From JAVBOW01 sp031550615 (lineage in GTDB: Bacteria; Bacteroidota; Bacteroidia; Bacteroidales; Rikenellaceae), in assembly GCA_031550615.1 (NCBI GenBank), contig JAVBOL010000015.1, positions 1-64,000 on the forward strand: 64,000 nt of DNA, given 5' to 3'. Of this stretch, positions 42,659 to 51,551 are shown in pieces. Position 1 is the stretch's first letter. Every line of letters starts with the position of its first letter. Both the position numbers and the translations under genes were made by a program. The notes below the pieces were generated by a model, which was not told the origin of the DNA, searched no databases, and was given only the letters and a program-made list of their open reading frames with translations.

Positions 42659-43408
42659 TCAACGTAGGAAATCGAGTTTGAATTTGGATTTATGCTCCCT
42701 TTCGAAAATGCGGGCGTCGAAACGGTAATATTGCGCGGGTTTGTGCCACACCCCGGTTTGTTTCTCGCCGAGCGGGATTATATATGGTTGCGAAAGGATC
42801 TTCTTGCGGAAATTGCGGTTGTCGATCTCGATGCCAAGCACCGCCTGGTATAGGTCCTGCAACTGGCGGATCGTGAATTTGCGCGGCAACAGCGCGAAGG
42901 CCAGCGGCTCGTGGCGCAGCCGCGAGATCAGAAAACCTATGGCCGACACCACAATGCGGTTGTGGTCCAGGGCAAGCCCCCTGACGCTGTCCAGTTCCAC
43001 CCATTGCGCGCCTTTGGCCGCCGTGTACTCTATCAGCCGCGCGTCGAGTTTGACCACCGCGTGGAAGACCACCGTCAGCACCCTGCGCAGGTTGACCCCG
43101 TAGAAGTCGTTGATCCATTGCAACTCGTCGCCCTGCACGCGGGCGGGGTCTGAGAAGACCTCCATCTGGCGCAGGTAGATGTCCGTGATGCCGGTCAACT
43201 CACCCATCACGCGGCTGGCCGCGCTTTCGAGGTCCTCCGTGTCTGCTATCAGGCTGCCGGGCAGTTTCATGTCGGCCACCACTCCCCTTTCAGGCAGGGT
43301 GCGTTCACGGCGCACCAAGAGCACCCTGAGCGCATGGCCGTCGAAACCGAAGACCACGCAGTCGACCGAAATCGCCTGGTCGTCGTATTTGAGCCCCCGC
43401 TCGCCCAT
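42659..43408 (-). CDS. xylR: Nudix-related transcriptional regulator of xylose use
   Basis: A 249-residue protein with an N-terminal Nudix fold and a C-terminal winged helix (FTIRQLQDLYQAVLGIEIDNRNFRKKI), the layout of NrtR/AraR-type regulators. The Nudix box is altered: GSLIADTE replaces GG-x5-E, RV replaces RE and GE replaces EE, so hydrolase activity is probably lost and the fold serves as sensor. The gene lies between xylE and xylB, so a sugar or its phosphate is the likely effector. Such regulators of arabinose and xylose genes are described for Bacteroides. The symbol is inferred from context. Confidence 0.85.
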   Translation of the reverse strand: MGERGLKYDDQAISVDCVVFGFDGHALRVLLVRRERTLPERGVVADMKLPGSLIADTEDLESAASRVMGELTGITDIYLRQMEVFSDPARVQGDELQWINDFYGVNLRRVLTVVFHAVVKLDARLIEYTAAKGAQWVELDSVRGLALDHNRIVVSAIGFLISRLRHEPLAFALLPRKFTIRQLQDLYQAVLGIEIDNRNFRKKILSQPYIIPLGEKQTGVWHKPAQYYRFDARIFEREHKSKFKLDFLR

Positions 43409-43414
43409 CGAACG

Positions 43415-44839
43415 CTATTTTTTCTCCCTTTTCGAGAAAAGGTCGTTCATCTGCTCAAGGGTCAGCCCTTTGGTCTCGGGCACGAATTTCCACATGAACA
43501 GCGCCGAGAGCAACGCCATGAGCGCATAGATCCAGTATGCGAAGCCGTGATGGAACACCTCGTTAAGCGCCGAGGATTTATCCATCATCGGGAAAGTCCA
43601 TGACACCAGATAGTTGGCTATCCATTGGGCGGCCACGGCGATAGCCATCGCCTGGCCTCGTATCTTATTGGGGAATATCTCGGAGAGCAGCACCCAGCAA
43701 ACCGGGCCCCAGCTCACGGCAAAGGAGGCTGTGTAGGCCAGCATAGCTATCAGGGCGGCCAGGCCGACGTGTTGGAGGAAGAAGAACGTCCCGAGGGCAA
43801 GCATGCTCACGGCCATACCCAGCGATCCGATTATCATCAGCGGACGGCGTCCGAAGCGATCGACGGTGAATATCGCCACAACGGTGAACGTCAAGTTGAT
43901 AACACCGACGATTATGGTCTGCAGCAGTGCCGTGTCGGTGCCGCTGCCCATGTTGCGGAATATCTCGGGGGCGTAGTAAAGCACCACGTTGATACCCACG
44001 AACTGCTGAAAAACCGATAGCAATATACCGATTATGATAACACCCACTCCATAGGCGAAAAGCGGCGAGCGTGCCACGCCGGCAAGCGATCCGCGGATGC
44101 TTTCCACCAGGTGCGACACGTCCTGCGTGCCGTTGACGCGGCGCAATATCCGCTCGGCTTTTTCGTCGTGACCGCGCATAATGAGCCAGCGTGGGCTTTC
44201 GGGAATGACGATCAGCAGTAGCAGCAGCAACACGCCGGGGATGGTTTCCGAGAGGAACATCATCCTCCAGCCCGTTTCGGTGATCCACTCCTCGGAGCTG
44301 CCCTGGGCAATAAAATAGTTGACGAAATATACAACCAGCATGCCGAAGATAATGGCGAACTGGTTGAAAGAGACCAACCTGCCGCGCATCGCCGGGGGTG
44401 CCATTTCGGCTATATACATAGGCGAGAGCATCGAGGCCATACCCACGCCCACCCCGCCGATAATGCGGTAGATGACAAAATGGACGCCGAAAGCCGTCAG
44501 GTCGCCCCCCGCGGTGAACATCTCGGGAAACGCCGAGCCTACGGCAGAGATAATAAGTAACACCGAGGCGGCCAACAGGCTGTATTTACGCCCGAGGTTG
44601 GTGGCCATAAAGCCGCCTATCATACCGCCGAAGATGCAGCCGATCAGGGCGCTCGACACTAAAAAGCCGAGTTGCGCGTTAGCCGAGGCTTCGGGAAGCC
44701 CGAGTCCATGGATGAAATTAATGTCGAGGTACTTGACCGTCCCCGAGATCACTGCCGTGTCGTAACCGAACAGCAATCCGCCGAGCGTGGCCACCATAGT
44801 AACGAAAAACAGGTAGGCCGTGCCTTTTGTTTTTGTCAT
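43415..44839 (-). CDS. xylE: D-xylose:proton symporter
   Basis: A 474-residue MFS sugar porter with 12 helices. Motifs of the family are present: GFMATNLGRKYSLL, FVIYRIIGGVGVGMASMLSP, the loop PESPRWLIMRGHDEKAERIL, and PETKGLTLEQM near the C-terminus. It resembles E. coli XylE, which takes up xylose with a proton. It is the first gene of the xylose operon, 6 bases before the regulator gene. The region upstream has no clear TAnnTTTG box for this strand, so the promoter is uncertain; an inverted repeat there may bind the regulator. Confidence 0.9.
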   Translation of the reverse strand: MTKTKGTAYLFFVTMVATLGGLLFGYDTAVISGTVKYLDINFIHGLGLPEASANAQLGFLVSSALIGCIFGGMIGGFMATNLGRKYSLLAASVLLIISAVGSAFPEMFTAGGDLTAFGVHFVIYRIIGGVGVGMASMLSPMYIAEMAPPAMRGRLVSFNQFAIIFGMLVVYFVNYFIAQGSSEEWITETGWRMMFLSETIPGVLLLLLLIVIPESPRWLIMRGHDEKAERILRRVNGTQDVSHLVESIRGSLAGVARSPLFAYGVGVIIIGILLSVFQQFVGINVVLYYAPEIFRNMGSGTDTALLQTIIVGVINLTFTVVAIFTVDRFGRRPLMIIGSLGMAVSMLALGTFFFLQHVGLAALIAMLAYTASFAVSWGPVCWVLLSEIFPNKIRGQAMAIAVAAQWIANYLVSWTFPMMDKSSALNEVFHHGFAYWIYALMALLSALFMWKFVPETKGLTLEQMNDLFSKREKK

Positions 44840-44881
44840 CTGCTTTAGTTTTAGGTTTGTGTATCGTAAAAATAGTTTTTT

Positions 44882-44931
44882 TTAGCGTACGCCCGACACT
44901 ACGCGCCGGGAAAAGGTAAAATTTACGCTAA
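44882..44931. repeat. Inverted repeat upstream of xylE, candidate XylR site
   Basis: TTAGCGTA (44882-44889) and TACGCTAA (44924-44931) are exact reverse complements 34 bases apart; a 5-1-5 palindrome GTAAAATTTAC (44916-44926) partly overlaps the second arm. They lie 43-92 bases before xylE. Assignment to the regulator is inference. Confidence 0.4.
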
Positions 44932-45025
44932 GTAGCGGCATGCGTGGAGTGAAACGGTCGCGAAACAGCCTGAAAACAGACAAAATCGCCACTATAAAAA
45001 CCTGTTTTAAAACAATTTGCACTAA

Positions 45026-45058
45026 AAACAAAAATCCCGGGGCAGTATCGCCCCGGGA
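45026..45058 (-). terminator. Terminator of the hemerythrin-LuxR operon
   Basis: A 9-bp stem (TCCCGGGGC at 45035-45043 and its complement at 45050-45058) with a six-base loop is followed on the minus strand by ATTTTTGTTTTT. It also insulates the xylose operon. Confidence 0.8.
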
Positions 45059-45084
45059 AACAGTGCTTTTTACGTTAAGTCGCC

Positions 45085-45684
45085 CTATTCCGCCTGTGTA
45101 CCCAGGTCGTCTATGCCCACGATCTTGTTTACGATGGCGTAAATGGTCAACCCCGCCGCCGAATGTATGTCCAATTTAGCGGAAATATTGCGGCGGTGCG
45201 TGGTGACCGTGTGCGCCGAGAGGCACAGTTTGTCGGCGATCTGCTTGTTGGTCATCCCGCGCACAACGCACGAGAGCACCTGTTTCTCGCGCGCCGAAAG
45301 GGGCTCGTGGCGCGGCTGCTCGGGGCCCGCGGAAACGAGTTTTTGCAGTTTCGCAGCGATCTGCGCCGGCTGCTCGTATAGGGATATGCTCTCGTCATAG
45401 GCCGACAGCAGGGGCGTGGCGTCAGAAGAGTGCAACGCGACGGCCTTCATATTCTGCGGCGCGTCGCGGCGCAACTGCTGGAGAGAGAATACCGCGGCCA
45501 TAAGCGGATTGACTATCAGCACGTCGGGCTTGTGCGCGGCCAGCGATTGGCGCAACTCGTCAGGCTCCGAGACCTCATACACATGGGCATGCACCGTGTC
45601 TATGCCCTGCAACACCGAGGCAACCCCGGCACGGATGATCGCAGACGGCTCGGCGACCAGTATGCGCAGTTGGACGCCTTTCAT
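45085..45684 (-). CDS. LuxR-type regulator with degenerate receiver
   Basis: A 199-residue NarL/FixJ-type regulator. Residues about 6-115 form a receiver-like fold, but the phosphate-accepting Asp is Asn59 (PDVLIVNP), the acidic pair is reduced to Glu12-Pro13, and no conserved Lys is visible. The C-terminal LuxR HTH is intact (LSAREKQVLSCVVRGMTNKQ, then HTVTTHRRNISAKL). It is therefore unlikely to be switched by a histidine kinase, and none is encoded nearby. It overlaps the hemerythrin-like gene by 4 bases; the two proteins may work together as sensor and regulator. Confidence 0.85.
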   Translation of the reverse strand: MKGVQLRILVAEPSAIIRAGVASVLQGIDTVHAHVYEVSEPDELRQSLAAHKPDVLIVNPLMAAVFSLQQLRRDAPQNMKAVALHSSDATPLLSAYDESISLYEQPAQIAAKLQKLVSAGPEQPRHEPLSAREKQVLSCVVRGMTNKQIADKLCLSAHTVTTHRRNISAKLDIHSAAGLTIYAIVNKIVGIDDLGTQAE

Positions 45685-46376
45685 AATCTCACGGGTTTAT
45701 TTGCTTCGAGGGCTTCGATAGCGGGCACGAACAGGCGGTCTTCCACCTCGTTGTGCGACGCCAGGTCGTCCTCGCAGTTGAATATATCGAACAGCACGCC
45801 GTTCATCTCGTTGGTGCTCTGCGCGGGATAGTACTTCAGCAGTATGCGCTTGAACTCCGCCAGGCGCGCCTCGACGTGATCGTGGTGGCTGCTGAAAACG
45901 CTTATCGAATAACCCTTGGTGCGCTGTCCGGCGATAAGGGCGCGCACGTAGGGGAAAACGGTGCTCTCCTCATAGTCCATGTGGGTGCGCACCTCGCCGA
46001 CATATTCGTCGAAATAGCGCAGTACGGCCCCGCCCAACCCCTCGTCCGCCCCCGCGAGCACAGCCTCCAGGGATGTGCGGATAGCCGGGAGGCGGAATCC
46101 GAGGAAATAGTCGTGCGAGGAGTGCAGGTAGTCCAGCAGGGCGCCCAACGACGGGGCGTCAGCCGACGAAGCGCTGACCGTGTGCCCGGTCTGCAGGTTG
46201 GCCACGGCCAGGAAGGTCGGCGCGTCCACGCCGGCCTGTGCGCACACCTCGCCTATGGTCTTCTCGCCGAAGCCCAGCCCGAGCCCGAAACGACTCATTA
46301 CCAGCAACACGCGGTAGTTGTCGCCTATAAGTCCGCCCATAGTGTCGTTGGCGGTGTATTTTCCTGAAATGTACAT
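45681..46376 (-). CDS. Hemerythrin-like diiron protein, RIC/ScdA-related
   Basis: A 231-residue protein. The N-terminal ~60 residues resemble the ScdA_N domain (TMGGLIGDNYRVLLVMSRFG, then IGEVCAQAGVD), but the usual paired cysteines are missing (GLGLGFGEK). The rest is a hemerythrin four-helix bundle with candidate iron ligands His85, His88, His132, Glu136, His164, His167, His208 and Glu212. Proteins of this type (YtfE, ScdA) repair iron centres after nitric oxide or oxidative damage, or sense oxygen. It is the first gene of an overlapping pair with a LuxR-type regulator, which suggests a sensing role. The metal content is inferred. Confidence 0.8.
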   Translation of the reverse strand: MYISGKYTANDTMGGLIGDNYRVLLVMSRFGLGLGFGEKTIGEVCAQAGVDAPTFLAVANLQTGHTVSASSADAPSLGALLDYLHSSHDYFLGFRLPAIRTSLEAVLAGADEGLGGAVLRYFDEYVGEVRTHMDYEESTVFPYVRALIAGQRTKGYSISVFSSHHDHVEARLAEFKRILLKYYPAQSTNEMNGVLFDIFNCEDDLASHNEVEDRLFVPAIEALEANKPVRL

Positions 46377-46461
46377 AACGTGAGTTTTGGATAAGGATTA
46401 GCCATGTGTTATTTGTGCCCGTATGCTTTGAAGCTGCTCCTAAGCGGAAGTGTGTGTTACA

Positions 46462-48447
46462 TTACTTTTTCTCTTTAACAAAGCCGCTGCGGTAAGCCCA
46501 CAGAAGGCGTTGCAGTTCGCATATCTGGGAGATGAGCGCCCTGCCTATATTCGTGTCGCGTACTTTTATGCGTTCGGGGTTGGACTCGACCACGAATTTG
46601 GTCGAACGAATGTCCTGCCCCTCGGAGATGGCTTTCTGCGTCGACTCGAAGGGTTCGTGCTGCACCAGGTGCATGCCGTAGGAGTTGAACATCAACGTGT
46701 AGCCGGCGATGCCCGTTTCCGGCTGGTAGGCCTTCGAGAATCCCCCGTCGATCACCAGCAACTTGCCGTGCGCCTTGATCGGGCTCTCGCCTTTGATAGG
46801 CTTGACGGGGATATGGCCGTTGATAATATGCGAACGTTGCTCGTCGAGGCCGAATTCGCGGAAGATCATATCGCACACCTCCTCGCGCTCGATCACCCTG
46901 TAATATGCCCCTTTGACCTCACGGTGCGAGGCTTTGTCGGCGATCAGGTAGCGCTCGAAAGTGGCCATTTTATCCTTGTCGAACAGCGGCGAATCGGGAC
47001 CGCACCACAGGTACCACATCATATCCTCGGCGAAGAGTTTGCGCGGCGAACCCTCGGGGGCGAAGTAAGCCTCGCGCGCCACGCGGTCGATCTCGTCCAT
47101 GTAGGCCTTGCCTGAGAAAGTGTGCCCGGTGACGGACACCTCTTTGAATGTGCCGTCTTCGTTCATCGGTATCGACGCGTGGTAGATCAGATTGCCGTTC
47201 ATCACGAGGTAGAGGCTGCCGCGCGAGTACATGCAATGTATATGGCGCTCAAGGCGTTCGCTGCCCAGGAAAGACGAGCGCAGTTGCGCCATCAGCTCCC
47301 TCTCGTCCTCGGTGTAGGCGTACGGGTCGGCGGGATCGACCGTCGGGAAGGAGCGATCGTCCAATTTATAGGTTACACCGTCGATGTCCACCTCGCCAGT
47401 TTCGAAATCGACCTTGTGGAGCAGGTTGCGCGACTCCATGCCGAACTGCGGCCTTCGCGCGATCAGGTGCGCCTCGGCCTTGAACTGCAATACGGTGAGC
47501 GCCTTGTGCATCTGCGCCATCATTTGCAGGGTGGTCTGCTTGTAGGGCATCTTCTGCATGTTCTTCACCTGGAATTTTTCGCACGGGTCGTTGCCGTAAT
47601 GCTCCATCGCGAAAGTGGCCAGCGGCAGCAGGTTCACCCCGTAGCCGTCCTCGAGTATCTCAAGGTTGCCGTAACGGATGCTCTGTCGCAGCACGTTGGC
47701 GATACAGGCCTCCGAGCCCGCGGCGGCGCCCATCCAGAGCACGTCGTGGTTGCCCCACTGTATATCGACGTTGTGGTAGCCGCACAGTATGTCCATGATC
47801 TGGTGAGATCCGGGACCGCGGTCGTAGACGTCGCCCACGATGTGCAGCGAATCTATTGTCAGCCGCTGGATCACGTTGCACATCGCGATTATGAAATCGT
47901 CCGCGCGGCCTACGGCGATAATGCTGTTTATAATGCCGTTGTAGTAGTCGTGCTTGTTGGGCATGAGCTGCGATTCGTGCAGCAGCTCCTCGATGATATA
48001 GGCGAACTCCGCTGGCAGGGCCTTGCGCACCTTCGAGCGGGTGTACTTCGAGGAAACCGAGCGGCAGAACTCGATAAGCTGGTTCAGGGTGATCCGGTAC
48101 CAATCCTCCAACTCCTGTTCGCGCTGCTTGAGCAGTTCGATCTTCTGCTCGGGGTAGTAGACCAGCGTGCAAAGGTCGGTCTTCTCTGACTCGCGCAGCA
48201 GGTTGCCGAAGATCTCGTTGACCTTCATGCGCACCACGCCCGAGGCGTTTCTCAGCACATGCCGGAAGGCTTCGTGCTCACCGTGCAGGTCCGTAAGGAA
48301 GTGCTCGGTGCCCTTGGGCAGGTTGATGATCGCCTCGAGGTTGATGATCTCCGAACAGGCGGCAGCTATAGAGGGAAAGCGCTGCGAAAGCAGTTCCAGG
48401 TACTTGAGTTCGGCGGCGTCGGGTGGTAAGATATTGGAATTTTCCAT
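46462..48447 (-). CDS. fbp: Fructose-1,6-bisphosphatase class 3
   Basis: A 661-residue enzyme, the normal length for class 3. It is a calcineurin-type phosphatase with metal-binding motifs DLHGEHEAFRHVLRNA, GDVYDRGPGSH and WGNHDVLWMGAA. Later segments, such as NGHIPVKPIKGESP and VIDGGFSKAYQPETGIAGY, are equally typical. It removes the 1-phosphate from fructose 1,6-bisphosphate in gluconeogenesis. It is a single gene flanked by a terminator upstream; no good promoter match is seen (TAAACTTG near the start is one base off). Confidence 0.95.
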   Translation of the reverse strand: MENSNILPPDAAELKYLELLSQRFPSIAAACSEIINLEAIINLPKGTEHFLTDLHGEHEAFRHVLRNASGVVRMKVNEIFGNLLRESEKTDLCTLVYYPEQKIELLKQREQELEDWYRITLNQLIEFCRSVSSKYTRSKVRKALPAEFAYIIEELLHESQLMPNKHDYYNGIINSIIAVGRADDFIIAMCNVIQRLTIDSLHIVGDVYDRGPGSHQIMDILCGYHNVDIQWGNHDVLWMGAAAGSEACIANVLRQSIRYGNLEILEDGYGVNLLPLATFAMEHYGNDPCEKFQVKNMQKMPYKQTTLQMMAQMHKALTVLQFKAEAHLIARRPQFGMESRNLLHKVDFETGEVDIDGVTYKLDDRSFPTVDPADPYAYTEDERELMAQLRSSFLGSERLERHIHCMYSRGSLYLVMNGNLIYHASIPMNEDGTFKEVSVTGHTFSGKAYMDEIDRVAREAYFAPEGSPRKLFAEDMMWYLWCGPDSPLFDKDKMATFERYLIADKASHREVKGAYYRVIEREEVCDMIFREFGLDEQRSHIINGHIPVKPIKGESPIKAHGKLLVIDGGFSKAYQPETGIAGYTLMFNSYGMHLVQHEPFESTQKAISEGQDIRSTKFVVESNPERIKVRDTNIGRALISQICELQRLLWAYRSGFVKEKK

Positions 48448-48501
48448 GCGTTTGCCTTTTACCGACTACAAGTTTACGGACTTAAGTTGACATTGCCGTG
48501 G

Positions 48502-48547
48502 GAAAAATAAAAAGACCGGGTGATTTTGCGCCACCGCCCGGTCTTTT
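48502..48547 (-). terminator. Terminator after the methyltransferase gene
   Basis: An 11-bp stem (48510-48520 with 48537-48547, AAAAGACCGGG arm) is followed on the minus strand by TTATTTTTCC. It separates the methyltransferase gene from fbp. Confidence 0.8.
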
Positions 48548-48609
48548 CGGCTTACTAAATTCATCGGCACAAAAGTATGGCGCGCCGACCGGACGGGCAA
48601 TACCATTTA

Positions 48610-49452
48610 TTAGTGATTTATGCGCCCTTCCGTACCTTTGCGCGACACGCAGAACAGATCCAGCCCGCAATCCAGACCACCGGCGACCAGCCAGAAACCC
48701 GACCACTCGTAAACGGCGCCATCCCTGTCGGGGATCTTTATTTCGCAGGGAGTTTTATCGTCCCTGAACGGCGCTACACGGTTGATCTCGACCTCGAGCA
48801 GCCCGGGCTCGGCACAGAGCGAGTAAAAATGCGAATTTTCAAATACTTCGCCTACCCTGTCTTCGAACCCTGCGTAGGAATACTCCGTCAGGTGATATGG
48901 GTTCCACGGAGGTTGACCCTCGCTTAGCCTGTAATTGCGGTTAGGGGTAGATATCACCAGAACTCCGCTATCGGTCAACAGCCCCCTGAGGAATTCCAGG
49001 TACGCTTTAACGTCCTGCACGTGTTCGATGACCTGAAAGGAGGTTATCAGGTCGAATTTCTGCGATGTGTTCTGAATCTCTCCGAAAGGCAGGAAGGAGA
49101 GGTTGCCGTGCCGGTATTTCTTAGAGGCTGCCCGGACGGCCTTTCTGTCTATATCCGTGCCTATGACCCGGCATTCGCCGCATGCTTGCGCGAGGATGGC
49201 GCAACCGTAACCGTCGCCGCAGCCGTAATCGAGGGCAGTTGCGGACGGCTTCAGGTATTGTTTTGCGAATTCATAGGCAAACCGGTGTTTAAGGGTCAGG
49301 ACCCGGTCCACTTCGCTGGATCGGTAGAGGTCGGGGATTATCCTCTCGGAGGTCTTCCCCTTTATTGCCAGAATGAGTTTTGCCAGCAGCGGCATTTTTT
49401 TAAGCGCACGCGCCGGGGGCGTATCCGCAAGCCATTTATATAATGCTCCCAT
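48610..49452 (-). CDS. Class I SAM-dependent methyltransferase
   Basis: A 280-residue protein. ALDYGCGDGYGCAILA is the SAM-binding motif I, IGTDIDRKAV motif II and FDLITSFQVIEHVQ motif III/IV, so it belongs to the Methyltransf_11/25 group. The C-terminal part (PNRNYRLSEGQPPWNPYHLT) resembles methyltransferases that act on cell-surface or sugar precursors. ATG 49452 follows a perfect -7 box and opens with GALYKWLAD; an in-frame ATG 26 codons up overlaps the promoter. No biosynthetic neighbours are present, so the acceptor is unknown. Confidence 0.82.
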   Translation of the reverse strand: MGALYKWLADTPPARALKKMPLLAKLILAIKGKTSERIIPDLYRSSEVDRVLTLKHRFAYEFAKQYLKPSATALDYGCGDGYGCAILAQACGECRVIGTDIDRKAVRAASKKYRHGNLSFLPFGEIQNTSQKFDLITSFQVIEHVQDVKAYLEFLRGLLTDSGVLVISTPNRNYRLSEGQPPWNPYHLTEYSYAGFEDRVGEVFENSHFYSLCAEPGLLEVEINRVAPFRDDKTPCEIKIPDRDGAVYEWSGFWLVAGGLDCGLDLFCVSRKGTEGRINH

Positions 49453-49479
49453 AGATCGGTTTTTAATTTGACCGCAATG

Positions 49480-49487
49480 CAAATATA
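49480..49487 (-). promoter_or_regulatory. -7 box upstream of the methyltransferase gene
   Basis: TATATTTG on the minus strand, 28 bases before the start codon. No clear -33 box. Confidence 0.55.
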
Positions 49488-49567
49488 CCAAATTATTCTT
49501 TAATGCGGCGTGCACGGTAACGGCGTTCAAAATCGCGATCCGGGGTATTTCGTGTCACTAATTTTTA

Positions 49568-49575
49568 TATATTTG
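49568..49575 (+). promoter_or_regulatory. -7 box upstream of etfB
   Basis: TATATTTG on the plus strand, 47 bases before the etfB ATG. It is back to back with the methyltransferase promoter, 80 bases away. The -33 is not clear. Confidence 0.55.
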
Positions 49576-49621
49576 CGGGATTATAGCCAAAAAGCAAACA
49601 TCTAACTATAACGACATAAAA

Positions 49622-50500
49622 ATGAAAAAAACGTTGAAAATCGTAGTGCTGGCCAAACAGGTGCCCGATACCCGCAACGTGGGTAAGGACGCCATGAAAG
49701 CCGACGGAACGGTCAATCGCGCGGCGCTGCCGGCGATATTCAACCCCGAAGACCTCAATGCCCTGGAACAGGCCGTCACCCTGAAGGAAATGTGCCCCGG
49801 AAGCACCGTCGAGATACTGACGATGGGCCCTCCCCGCGCGGCTGACATCATCCGCGACGCCATGTTCCGCGGCGCCGACGGCGGGGTGCTGCTCACCGAC
49901 CGCAAATTCGCAGGTGCCGACACGCTGGCCACGTCCTACGCCCTCTCACGCGCCCTTTTGAAGATCCAGCCCGATATTATCTTCGCCGGTCGCCAGGCAA
50001 TCGACGGCGACACCGCCCAGGTGGGCCCCCAGGTGGCCGAGAAGCTGGGCATCCCCCAGGTGACCTACTCAGAGCAGATCGTTTCGATCTCAGAGAAGGA
50101 GATCGTCATCAAACGCCGCCTGGAGCACGGCTCGGAGGTAGTCTCCTCTCCCCTGCCCTGCGTGGTAACGGTCAACGCCTCGGCAGCCGAGTGCCGCCCC
50201 CAGCATGCCAAGCGCGTGATGAAATACAAATACGCCAAGACCCCCGGCGAACTCAACGAACAGCCAGACAACTGCTATAACGGCATGTGCGAAGTTAAAC
50301 CCTATCTCAATATCAGGGAATGGGGCGTTGCGGACGTCGAAGGCAACGAAGCCGACTTCGGCCTGTCGGGTTCGCCCACCAAGGTCAAGAAGATCGAAAA
50401 CGTGGTGTTCGCCGCCAAAGAGGCCAAACGCCTCACGGGCGCCGACCAGGACATCAACCTGCTGATGGGTGAGCTGATCGCCAGCCACACGCTCGGTTAA
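49622..50500 (+). CDS. etfB: Electron transfer flavoprotein beta subunit
   Basis: A 292-residue protein with VVLAKQVPDTRNVGKDAMK at the start and the signature FAGRQAIDGDTAQVGPQVAEKLG in the middle. It is longer than the ~255 residues of proteobacterial EtfB, as is common in anaerobes. With EtfA it forms the FAD-containing heterodimer that carries electrons from acyl-CoA dehydrogenase. etfA follows after 24 bases. Whether the complex bifurcates electrons cannot be seen from this gene alone. Confidence 0.92.
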   Translation: MKKTLKIVVLAKQVPDTRNVGKDAMKADGTVNRAALPAIFNPEDLNALEQAVTLKEMCPGSTVEILTMGPPRAADIIRDAMFRGADGGVLLTDRKFAGADTLATSYALSRALLKIQPDIIFAGRQAIDGDTAQVGPQVAEKLGIPQVTYSEQIVSISEKEIVIKRRLEHGSEVVSSPLPCVVTVNASAAECRPQHAKRVMKYKYAKTPGELNEQPDNCYNGMCEVKPYLNIREWGVADVEGNEADFGLSGSPTKVKKIENVVFAAKEAKRLTGADQDINLLMGELIASHTLG

Positions 50501-50524
50501 TCATCTTAAAACAGTCAAGAAAAC

Positions 50525-51547
50525 ATGAACAGCATATTCGTATATTGCGAGATCACCGAGAAGGGCGGCATTGCCGACGTGAGCCTCGAACTGCTCACCA
50601 AGGGCCGCGAACTGGCTTCTACGCTGGGCTGCAAACTCGAAGCACTGGCCATCGGCCACAACCTTAACGGCATTGAAAAAGAGTGCGCCAAATTCGGCGC
50701 CGACGTGGTGTGGGTTGCCGACGACAAGGAGCTCTCGCCCTACCGCACCCTGCCACACACCGCCATCGCGTGTGGGATCTTCGAGCAGGAGAAACCCCAG
50801 ATCGCCCTGTTCGGCGCGACGACCCTGGGCCGCGACCTCGGCCCGCGCGTTTCGTCGGCCCTGCACAGCGGCCTGACCGCCGACTGCACCAGCCTGGAAA
50901 TAGGCGACCACACCGAGAACAGGACCGGCAAAGAGTACAAAGACCTGCTTTACCAGATCCGTCCCGCATTCGGCGGCAACATCATCGCAACGATCATCAA
51001 CCCCGACTGCCGCCCCCAGATGGCGACCGTGCGCGAGGGGGTGATGCGCAAGGAAGAGGCAGCCAAACCCGGCGCCGGCGAGCTCAAAAAGATCGACTGG
51101 AAGAAATACGTCAAGGACACTGACATGGTCGTTAAGATCATCAGCCGCCAGATCGAGGAGCGCAAGATCAACATCAAAGGCGCTTCGGTGATCGTGGCCG
51201 GAGGTTACGGCGTGGGCAGCAAGGAGAACTTCAAACTGCTGCACGAACTGGCCGACGTGCTGGGCGCCGAGGTGGGCGCTTCGCGCGCAGCCGTGGACTC
51301 GGGATTCGCCGAGCATGCCCGCCAGGTCGGACAGACCGGCGTCACGGTGCGTCCTAAACTCTACATCGCATGCGGCATATCGGGCCAGATCCAGCACACC
51401 GCAGGTATGGACGGCTCGTCGATGGTCATCTCGATCAACACCGACCCCGATGCGCCCATCAACAAGATCGCCGACTACGCCATCACCGGCGATCTGGGCG
51501 AAGTGATCCCGAAAATGATCAAGTATTACAAACAAAACTCGAAGTAA
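50525..51547 (+). CDS. etfA: Electron transfer flavoprotein alpha subunit
   Basis: A 340-residue protein. The C-terminal FAD domain is clear: VIVAGGYGVGSKENFKLL, SRAAVDSGF, QVGQTGVTVRPKLYIACGI and SGQIQHTAGMDGSSMVISIN. The N-terminal ~190 residues show the fold shared with EtfB. It binds the main FAD and meets the dehydrogenase. It lies between etfB and the acyl-CoA dehydrogenase gene, which starts only 4 bases later; the three should be made in equal amounts. Confidence 0.93.
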   Translation: MNSIFVYCEITEKGGIADVSLELLTKGRELASTLGCKLEALAIGHNLNGIEKECAKFGADVVWVADDKELSPYRTLPHTAIACGIFEQEKPQIALFGATTLGRDLGPRVSSALHSGLTADCTSLEIGDHTENRTGKEYKDLLYQIRPAFGGNIIATIINPDCRPQMATVREGVMRKEEAAKPGAGELKKIDWKKYVKDTDMVVKIISRQIEERKINIKGASVIVAGGYGVGSKENFKLLHELADVLGAEVGASRAAVDSGFAEHARQVGQTGVTVRPKLYIACGISGQIQHTAGMDGSSMVISINTDPDAPINKIADYAITGDLGEVIPKMIKYYKQNSK

Positions 51548-51551
51548 GACA

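Noticed and set aside
48633..48640. TACCTTTG on the plus strand
   Set aside because: It is a perfect -7 sequence but lies within the methyltransferase gene on the other strand with no plus-strand gene downstream.
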